A stretch of DNA of 64,000 nt from Jaltomata sinuosa (Eukaryota > Streptophyta > Magnoliopsida > Solanales > Solanaceae), in NCBI GenBank assembly GCA_003996215.1, contig QJPP01000322.1, forward strand, positions 124,001 to 188,000, written 5' to 3'. Shown here piece after piece: positions 55,730 to 64,000 of this stretch (position 1 is its first letter; each line of letters opens with the position of its first letter). Under the pieces are notes generated by a model. The model saw nothing but the letters and a program-made list of their open reading frames with translations, searched no databases and had not been told where the DNA came from. A program made the position numbers and the translations under genes.

Positions 55730-56400
55730 CAATGGCTAATAAGTTTCCAGACGAGCTTCCTTGTATTCCCCTAGAACGGGAGATTATTTTTTCTACTGCT
55801 ACATTACCAGATGCCCAGGATATCAATTCTCCCATATAGAATAGCACCAAAAGAATTGAAGGAATTGAATGAACTACTGAAAGAATTAGTAGATAAGGTA
55901 TTCATGAGGCCTAGTGCATCACCATGCGGTGCACCAATGTTATTTGTGCTGAAGAAAGATGATTCATGAGGCCTACCAAAAAATTGAATAAGTTTTACCA
56001 AGGATTGATGATTTTTGTTTACCAACCGCAGGATGCCCGATGCTTCTCAAAGATTGATTTAAATTTAGGGTACCACCAGGAACCTGTTCGAGAGAGTGAT
56101 ATTCCAAAGACAGACCTCAGGTTCAGATATGGCAATTTTGAGTGTCTTGTGATGTCTTTTGGGTTAGCGAACACCCCAGTAGTATTTATGGACTTGATGA
56201 ACAATATACATAGGCTTTTCTTTAGACTTGTTGTCATTGTTTCTATTGACTATATTCTGGTATATCTCATTTAGAGACCAAGCATAGAGACTATATCCAA
56301 GCAGTGCTTTAGATACTCTGAGATTAGAGGTTGTATGTTAAGCTCTCAAAGCGTGATTTTTGGTTGCATTCCATGGACTTTTGAGCCACACTGTATCATA
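55730..56400 (+). pseudogene. pol: Element E reverse transcriptase relic
   Basis: In order, with stops and frameshifts: PMANKFPDELPCIPLEREI, the PYRMAPKELKELNELLKELV-like region near 55830-55900, MLFVLKKDDS near 55937, then CFSKIDLNLGYHQEPVRESD and IPKTDLRFRYGNFECLVMSF with GLANTPVVFMDLMN. The catalytic motif reads VSIDYILVY: Phe to Ser and the second Asp to Tyr (codon 56251-56253). The same Asp to Tyr change occurs in element F. The stop after LVYLI ends the open stretch. Confidence 0.85.
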
Positions 56401-57010
56401 TGCTTGTATTCAAGTTAATTTATAGAATATTAAGTCCATGAAGACTTGGCCTAGAACCACGACCCTAACAGAAGTTTGTAGCTTTCTGAGGTTAGAATGG
56501 TATTACAGAAGTTTTGTCGAAGTATTTTCTTTACTTTCATCACCCTTGACAAAGCTGAATCAGAAAGTAGCTAAGTTTTAGTGGAACATAGCCTGCGAGT
56601 GGAGCTTCCAAGAGCTGAAAGATATATTAGCTTCAGCACCAATTCTGACCTTACCATAGGGTCCAGAGGGCTACACAATGTATTATGATGCTTCAAGTGT
56701 TAGGTTGGTTTGTGTTTTGATACAACACAAAAAGGTAATTGCTTATGCTTCTAGACAATTAAAGAAGAATGAGAAGAACTACCTGACCCATAATTTAGAT
56801 TTGGCTGCATATATTCATGCCCTGAAGATTTGGAGACATTACTTGTATGTCATTAATGTTGATATTTATACAGATCATAAGAGCCCCTAATATATTTTTA
56901 AATAGAAAGAGTTGAACTTGTGATAGCGCTAATGGCTCAAATTGCTGAAAGAATGTGGATATTTTATACCATCCAGGGAAAGCCAATATAGTAGCAGATG
57001 CCCTTAGTTA
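56401..57010 (+). pseudogene. pol: Element E RNase H relic
   Basis: The reading includes LTSAPILTLP-like residues near 56630, then MYYDASSVRLVCVLIQHKKV and YASRQLKKNEKNYLTHNLDL, KIWRHYLYVINVDIYTDHKS and, after a frameshift, HPGKANIVADAL near 56970-57005. The first acidic residue (YYDAS) is kept. The second acidic site reads LDLAA where LELAA is expected (Glu to Asp), and a third Asp is kept (YTDHKS). A stop after KSP and a frameshift break the domain. Confidence 0.85.
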
Positions 57011-57894
57011 TAATTCTATTGGCAGTCTATTATATTTGGGAACTGAGAAGCAAGAGATGGCTTGGTATCTCCATCATCTAGCTAGTTTGGGGGTTAGATT
57101 ATTAGACTCTTAGTATAGTGGGGTCACAGTTCAGGACACAGTCGTATCATCTCTACTTATGGAGGTGAAGACACAACAATACGAGGATCCCACCTTAGAG
57201 CAACTCAGAGGCAAGGCTCAATACTGGGAGTCTTTTGCCTTTGGTAAAGTAGGAGATAGAGTCCTCAGATTCATAGATCAGTTATGTATTTTGAATGCTG
57301 CAGAGCTTTGATAGCAGATTATGGGAGAGGCAAACCATTATTTCTACTCTGTTCACTCAGGATCCACGAAAATGTATCATAATATTAAGGAGATTTATTG
57401 GTGGCCAGGCATGAAGAGGGACATAGCTATGTTCATGGAACGGTGCTAAAATTGCCAACAGGTAAAGGTAGTTCATCAGAAGCCTAGTAGGCTGACTCAT
57501 GAGATAGTTATTCCATTGTGGAAGTGGGAGGCGATAAATATGGATTTTGTCATAGGTTTGCCTCATTCGCGATGGAAGTTTGATTTTGACCTGGGTGATT
57601 ATTTATAGGCTAACAAAATCAGCCCATTTCTTGCCATTCAGTTCCACATTCATAGCTAAAGATTATGCTGGGTTGTATATTATAGAGATAGTTAGAATTT
57701 ATGGTGTCCTAGTATCGATTATTTCATATAGAGGGACACGATTTATAGCAAATTTCTGGATATCATTCTAGAAGGGTTTGAGGACTCAGATTAATCTTAG
57801 TTCAACTTTTCATTTGTAGACCAATGATCAAGCTAAACGTATGATCCATACACTCAAGGATATGTTTTAGACGTGTGTGCTAGATTTCAGAGGG
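57011..57894 (+). pseudogene. pol: Element E integrase relic, cut by the Tat element
   Basis: The finger is readable near 57340-57460: YSVHSGSTKMYHNIKEIYWW, then MKRDIAMFMERC-stop-NCQQ. The core has WKWEAINMDFVIGLPHSR (first Asp kept), then LTKSAHFLPFSSTF. The second catalytic Asp lies in ISYRGTRF (ISDRG expected; Tyr codon 57727-57729). The third acidic residue lies in NDQAKRMIHTLKDMF, where Lys (57835-57837) replaces Glu. The domain ends at CVLDFRG, where the LTR of the next element begins. Two of three catalytic residues are lost. Confidence 0.87.
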
Positions 57895-58463
57895 TGTTGA
57901 CACCCAATTTTGGCCTGATATTTTTCAAGTTAATATTTTTAAATTTTTTATTCATTAAATTGCACAAAATATAATTTTTCTCATATTTTTTCAATATTAA
58001 TATAGTTTATTGATAATTATCCTCACTTTTGAAAATATTGAGATTTTTATCAAATTTTTATTCATTTTAGTTAATTTTAATTATCATTAATTTTTGTTAC
58101 AATCATTTTCCCATAAATAAATATTGTTAAATTTTATTGAATCATCAATTTTTAGTTTTTACACAGTCCATTAATACATAAAGGTGGAGAAGATATTTTT
58201 TACACAAATAAATAAATAGCACATGGTTTTGAGCACACGATTTTGATAGACCGTGGTTTTTCCACCTAGATGGTTTAGGGTTTTAAAACTTTTCTATAAA
58301 GTCTCATACACTCAACATATTCCTTGGTCGTGAAAATTTCCCAAAATAGGCAAAAAGTCTCGATCTCTTCCTTCTTTTCTTTTCCGGTCACCACCCCACC
58401 GAAAATCGGCCACCTCCGTTCAACTCTGGCGAAACCAAATGTGAGCCTTCTCCTTTACCCCTC

Positions 58464-58690
<227 letters not shown>

Positions 58691-59737
58691 ATAACCTCCC
58701 TGAAACCACCACAACTAGATGCAAACCCCCTCTGTTTCTCTCCAGCTTTGGTGAGGAGCTCCAGCTCCGATGAACTGGAGCAGCTCCCACTGCCTCAACA
58801 ATGACAACAACACAACCCACCGCTAGCAACTCCGGATACGCCACCACGAACCCATGTCAACAACCCAGGCAAAATAGAATAACAATGAAGCACCACTTCT
58901 TCTCCGCGACGTCCAGATTTGGACAGAACGTGTCAACGATCTCCGACAGTTTTCCACTCCCTTTGGTATATTTCTTTATTTGTGTATATTTATGTTTCTT
59001 CTCTATTTAGCATCTTTGCTATTTTTCCAGATTTCACCATAGCTTAGACTCATGCATTTTTCCTCATTTGTTTCTCCTTTCCATCGTTTCCTTCTTGCTC
59101 TTTTTACCCATTGTTTTAAACTCCATTAGAGATGCTTTGTTTGTATATTCATTAATTATTACTGTGTAATTTTATGATGTCCGTCTATTATTTGGTGCTA
59201 GTAGTAAATTGATTGTGTGCATTTTTCTAATTTCTTCGGTGATTTTAATTAGTTTTTTCCGGTGACATCAAGTTATCATCGTGTACATTTTCATCCCTCA
59301 AATGTTCTGATTCATTACTTTTTTTAGGTTCTCTTGGATTGTTTTATTTATTTATTTATTATTTGTTTACATTACTTCATTGTAAGATTTTAGCTAATTT
59401 TGTGCCTGAAGATAGTCAAATTTGGCAGCTATTACTATGATTTTGTTTTTATTATCTTAATTGTGCTACTACTCTATTTTGGTTCCTAAATATTTTTACA
59501 TTATTTTTAAAATTTTGTTGTTTCATTATTTAATTGATTGGTTGTCACTTGTGCATAAAATTTGCACGATTTGTACCTATTTTGCTAAAGTGGCTTTGCT
59601 TTATTGATTTTTATTCCTTTTTATTTTTGGATGAGTTCATTTTTTCTATTATATTTGTTTACTACTACTACGGAATTTTCCATATATTGTTTTGTCCTTT
59701 TCTAATATTTTGGGAAAATTTAAATAAAGTATAAATT

Positions 59738-60290
59738 GGCCAATGAAAGAATCTCTCCGTCGGATTTTTGAGGCCTCCCCATAATAAAAGACGGATGTTA
59801 TTTTGAGTTCGATTATTTCATATCAAATATCAATTTACATGGCCAATGAAAGAATCTCTCCATCGGAATTTTGAGGCTTCCCCATGATAAAAGACGGATG
59901 TTATTTTGAGTTTGATTATTTCATATCGAATATCAATTTACATGGTCAATGAAAGAATCTCTCCGTTAGATTTTTGAGGCCTCCCCATAATAAAAGATGG
60001 ATGTTATTTTGAGTTCGATTATTTCATATCGAATATCATTTTACATGGCCAATGAAAGAATCTCTCCGTCGGATTTTTTAGGCCTCCCCATAACAAAAGA
60101 CGGATGTTATTTTGAGTTCGATTATTTCATATCGAATATCAATTAACATGGCCAATGATAAAATCTTTCCGTCGGATTTTCGAGGCCTCCCAATAATAAA
60201 AGACGGATGTTATTTTGAGTTCAATTATTTTATATCGAATATTAATTTAATTGGCCGATGAAGAAATTATCATCTATTTCCAAGGCCTCC
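59738..60290 (+). repeat. 103-bp tandem array in the Tat LTR
   Basis: Units begin with GGCCAATGAAAGAATCTCTC at 59738, 59841, 59944, 60047 and 60150, and a diverged partial unit at 60253, at an exact 103-bp spacing. Each contains AGGCCTCCCCATAATAAAAG, ACGGATGTTATTTTGAGTTC and ATATCGAATATCAATTTACA. Copies differ at only a few positions each. Confidence 0.97.
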
Positions 60291-60850
60291 ATTGTATATA
60301 AAATGGATTTTATTTTTTCTTGTTATTATATTAATTCATTTTGATAAATATTCGTTCAATGCTAACACTTTTACTAAGTGTGTTTACAGGTACTCAGAGT
60401 TGCTCTCCGAAGAAGGCCTTCGAATTAAAATTCGAAGATTTTGTATAATTTTTTATTGTATTTATTCATTTTGGCTAATGATAGGCAAACATTAGACCAT
60501 TTCGTAAAAGTTTTTTCCTTGAATTCTTAGAGTTCTGGAGAGTCTTTTTCTCTAACTCGAAAGAATCAAGGCATTTGTTTTATCTCCTCAATTGAAAAAA
60601 TGAGTTCAGCCGGGAACCACCGTTATGAAGTCTGAAGGATGCCTACCCCCTTTTCTTCGGAATAACTTGAACCCTTACCTAGACTCTAACTGGTTTCGTA
60701 GACTAAAACTTTGTTCAATTATTAATAAGATTTCCTAATTGTCCTAAAATTAGGTGGCGACTCTCTTTCTCTTTTTTAAATTATTTTTTTAAAATAATTA
60801 ATTTTTTTTTTGTTGAGTTCTGAAGTTGTGTCCTATCGGATATAACAGAA

Positions 60851-60868
60851 TGGCGACTCTGCTAGGGA
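60851..60868 (+). other. Primer-binding site of the Tat/Ogre-type element (tRNA-Arg type)
   Basis: TGGCGACTCTGCTAGGGA follows the LTR end by three bases. The motif is characteristic of Tat/Ogre elements. Confidence 0.88.
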
Positions 60869-63800
60869 TTAAAAGGTTTTAACCATTATGGATCTATTTT
60901 TTTAATTGAGGAGTTTTTACTTTTTTACAATATTTTGCTCATTGTTTAATTAATCCTTTATTTGCACCTTGTATATTTTGTTGGTTATTTGTAAATTATA
61001 TATTCTTTACTTTACTTAATTATTCATTCATTATTTGTTTACTTATATTATTATTGTTGCATTTTCATGGCATCTTCCGCCTCCCTGGCAAAACATTAGT
61101 TTGCATTAGGAAAAAACGACGATTATGCAAGTATTTACAGTCGTCCTTCACTAAAAATACACTTTTTCAGTCGAACAAGGTAACGAGTCTAAGGGAAGGA
61201 TCAAGCTTGAAAGGAATGGACGGGCGTAGGCTTAATAGTGAACGCAGACCCCCCCCCCCCCCGCTTATAGATATGAGATCAATGACTTTCAAAACAGACA
61301 GGTGAAGTAGTTGACCCGCGATCGGTTAACGGTCATTTGTTGTTTTAGCCCGCGGTTGTCCGTCTGATTTCCCAGTCATTTTCAATAAACCAACTCTAGT
61401 CTACCTAGCGTAGAGCGAAGCCAAATCCTTTAATTAAGCATTGACCTAAGTTGACTCGATACTCAAGCGGTGTTGAGTCCATTAGTGAGACCACATTGTG
61501 TCCAAATAGGCCCACGGCCTAAAAAGACAATCATCCAACTATTTGTTTGGAGTTGAAAAATGTGTATGTCAAGTTGTACGAACCATTGTCCCTCGGGACT
61601 GAGAATTTATTATTTTTATAGAAATTTTTTTATTAAAATCCAAAAGGCATTCGAAAGTGTCAAGAAAATTCAAGATTGGAGGACCTCCAGGGTGGCTTAG
61701 TTTAGGTTGTACCCCTACGTGGGACTAATATTTATTTGTACATCCCTCCCACATTTTGTATTCCCATTTAATTTATTCATAGATTTGTATAAATATATTT
61801 TTTGGGACAATGGAGCATTTCACAAATGACATACACATTCTTCAATCGTTAGGCTTAACTATGGCTTAAAAGGTCACATGTATGCTAGGACGCATTATGC
61901 ATTGTTTATGTGCTAATGCTACCTAATTTTTTTTGTCCATACTTATTTGATTTTTCTGTACATATTTTGTTATAAATATGATTATTCATTCCAAAGGTTG
62001 GAACTACATTTGACCTGATTTCTGGTTCAACGGGATACGTAGGTGCCACACTGGCTTGATCATCTTCTCCGTAAGCTTTCCAATCATTTGCAATGGAAAC
62101 TGGGGCAAAATATTTGAGAAGATCTCAAATTTTCTATGAAAGATGATGTTTGATACAATATTGAATACATAGAGTTGTTGAAGTCAAAACTGGGGCTGAA
62201 TTTTGTAGGAAGGTCCTAAAAAATTCTACCAAAATAGCAAAGAGAGCAACATCTTATGTTGAACTCCATGAAGCGTCGAATAGACAAATCAGGAGAGCTT
62301 TTGATTGAGTTGTGACACTCTTCCATTTTATTATTTTTTCATGACTATCCTGTTTTCATTCATTTTTCTTTGCATTATTTTTTGTGCATATGTTAGACAT
62401 TCTATCAAAATGATACATTTTATGTCATACCTGCATAAACTACACACACCTGATTCTCATCCCTTGGGGTAAGATACGTAGGCATCCCTTTTCGGGTTCG
62501 GTATTCCTTATTCAAAAAAAAAGTTTTGTTTTAAGAATCATATCTTTGACTTGGTTGGTGCCAAAAAAGTTAGAAATGTGCAAAATAATTGATTGAGATT
62601 ATTGACTCCGGGATGAATCATAGATTCTCTTGGTACCTCTTAGTCGTATCTTTGTGACACTTGAGAATATTCTCCTGCATGCATTCAAGAAAAGAATAAA
62701 AACCAACCTCATTGTTTTATGTGCATTGTGTGATGAGATTTTAGATTAAATTCAATTGCATTGCATTGTTGATATAGAACTTGGCTTGAATGTTTGTTGG
62801 GGCGAAATCCTGAGCAATATTTGATTTGGAAAAGGATCGTAGACCTTCTTTGACCCGTTTGTGCCTTTCATTGCCTACCAAATGATATTAATCCTTAGTA
62901 TGTCCCCTTTTAAGCCTGAAGCCTCTTCTTTGGACAATCACATCTTAGCCAATACCCTTCTGAGTGCTTATATGCACTATCTCTCTTGGCCTAACCTTCT
63001 TGAGTGCACTGAAGATGTATAAATTACAGAAGGAGATTCAAGTTTGAAGCTATCAAAAGCAAAAGATGTTGCATTCCTAAAAGTCAAGAGTACAAAATGA
63101 CTTCAAAAAAAAGAGTCAAAAACTCTCCACAAGGTCAAGACAAGGAGAAACAACGAAGAAAAACACTCCAATAATAATGGAGAAGTTGGAAAAAAAGAAG
63201 AAGGAGACATCAGAAAAAGGGAGAGAAGACTCCGATAAGCAAAGATTCAAAAGAAGTCAAAACAAAGAAAGGGACAACGAAGAAGTTCAAGGGCCAAAAG
63301 CGCAACAAAATCACAAATTCAGTGCAATGCTCAAGGAGGGATTAAGTTACTTTCATCCCAAATAAATATCCTATCCGTCCCTAAGCCTACATTACAAGCC
63401 CTACATGATCTCATTTCAAATGTTCTCAAATTAGTGGAGACTTATATGAAGGCCAAGCATATGGCATCAAAATTGCATGCGTTGGATATTTTTTTAGTGT
63501 GAGTGTACTTTGAAAATGTCCTCAAATAAAATTTTCCCAAATGTGTGCAAATGAGGACTTTCTTTGTGGTAAGGGCACTTGAAATATGAGCGTAGGTATA
63601 GTTCAAAACCTTTGTTTGAAGCAAGATGAACAAATCTTGTTGATACTTAGGTATGTTTAAGGTACCACTTGAAGCTATAGGAATTACCTCAAAGGCAATC
63701 TCTGTTAAAAGAGAAGCAAACGAGAAAACTTTTACTCAATGCTAAATATTGGTGCCAACTGCAGTCAACACTTGATTCTCTCTTCACATGCTTCATTGTT

Positions 63801-64000
63801 CAAAATAAAATTAGGGTGAGCACCCACCTTTCTAAATACCTTCCAAGTGTATTTTATTGTTAAAGTTATTGTCAACTTGTCAAACTGACATGTTAAGTTG
63901 TTACCTTGTCAAATTGACATATTTTTAAAAATTGGATTGTCATCCCATTCAAAATGACACATTTTTTAAAAATTGGATTTTCATCTCATTAAAACTGACA
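60869..64000 (+). other. Long leader of the Tat/Ogre-type element
   Basis: About 3.1 kb with no recognisable gag or pol. It contains a C14 homopolymer (61249-61262) and two copies of a GATACGTAGG motif, each preceded by CCTGATT (62034-62043 and 62473-62482). A lysine-rich open stretch of 62 codons (63177-63365, MEKLEKKKKETSEKGREDSD...) is low-complexity; Ogre-type elements may carry an extra ORF before gag, but the similarity is not sufficient to call it. A tandem repeat starts near 63925 at the window edge. Confidence 0.6.
63925..64000. repeat. Start of a 41-bp tandem repeat at the window edge
   Basis: TTAAAAATTGGATT occurs at 63925 and 63966, each followed by TCATC and CATT and a AAAATGACA or AAAACTGACA element. 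Related TCAAACTGACA and TCAAATTGACA elements lie upstream at 63880 and 63909. The array continues beyond the window. Confidence 0.7.

Larger units (their letters stand above)
41382..57894 (+). mobile_element. Element E: chromovirus-like retrotransposon, split by D and cut by a Tat element
   Basis: The LTR starts TGTAACATCTCGCC at 41382 inside the hAT transposase. It is interrupted by element D (41699-51891) and ends GGGCGTGAAA at 54409. An initiator-Met type PBS, degraded gag, protease, RT, RNase H and integrase follow. The integrase is cut at 57894 by the TGTTGACACCC start of a Tat/Ogre LTR. The 3' LTR is not in the window. The predicted target duplication is ACTAA (41377-41381) if insertion into hAT was clean. 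LTR end and PBS context resemble element B. Confidence 0.83.

Noticed and set aside
61249..61262. C14 homopolymer as a functional element
   Set aside because: It is probably a mutational slippage or sequencing-prone site. No conserved context was found.
63177..63365. Lysine-rich 62-codon ORF in the Tat leader as a coding gene
   Set aside because: It is short, low complexity and A-rich. It might be a remnant of an extra upstream ORF in this element type, but nothing confirms it.

Overview
This window looks like nuclear heterochromatin from a flowering plant, most likely a Solanaceae genome (tomato, potato, pepper or tobacco relatives). That guess rests on remembered similarity of the LTR ends and pol proteins to Solanaceae elements and is not proven here. 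I found no intact host gene, no tRNA or rRNA gene, and no CRISPR or bacterial feature. Almost every base belongs to a layered stack of broken transposable elements. The short ORFs are pieces of gag/pol interrupted by stops and frameshifts, or chance ORFs in LTRs and microsatellites.

Left part (1-23751). An AT-rich stretch with a small tandem repeat (1-790) is followed by two LTR-element fragments facing each other: a minus-strand 3' end (791-1490) and a plus-strand LTR piece (1525-2936), joined by a short copied filler (1491-1524). Next comes element A, a minus-strand Athila-type Ty3/gypsy element. Its pol occupies 2937-6409, and its gag, PBS and 5' LTR occupy 17303-21259. A is split inside its protease by element C (6410-17302), which is complete, has 3.7-3.9 kb LTRs and is flanked by a perfect 5-bp target-site duplication (TSD), CAAGC. 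The stretch 21260-23751 is AT-rich, LTR-like repetitive DNA that I could not assign.

Middle part (23752-41381). Element F (plus strand, chromovirus-like) begins at 23752. Its LTR is split by element B (25428-34420), a complete chromovirus of the Tekay/Del kind with 2.0-kb LTRs, gag, protease, RT, RNase H, integrase and a C-terminal chromodomain, and a TSD of TATTC. After its LTR, F continues with PBS, gag, protease and RT until 38349, where a minus-strand hAT DNA transposon (38350-41381) has landed in its RT.

Right part (41382-64000). The hAT is cut by element E (from 41382). The LTR of E is itself split by element D (41699-51891, TSD ATATG), and the integrase of E is cut by a Tat/Ogre-type element (57895 to beyond the window end). 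That element has a 2.95-kb LTR carrying a long CT microsatellite and a 103-bp tandem array, followed by a tRNA-Arg type PBS. The nesting order gives a relative chronology: F before B; F before hAT before E before D and Tat; A before C.

Functionally this is a graveyard. RT, RNase H or integrase catalytic residues are changed in several copies in addition to stop codons. The most interesting observations are architectural: reiterated GC-rich motif blocks in several unrelated LTR families, most of them just upstream of a TATA-like box; a perfect 25-bp inverted repeat created inside a gag relic; templated filler DNA at a rearrangement joint; and recurrent LTR-end and catalytic-site changes. Alignments described here were made by eye; no identities were computed.
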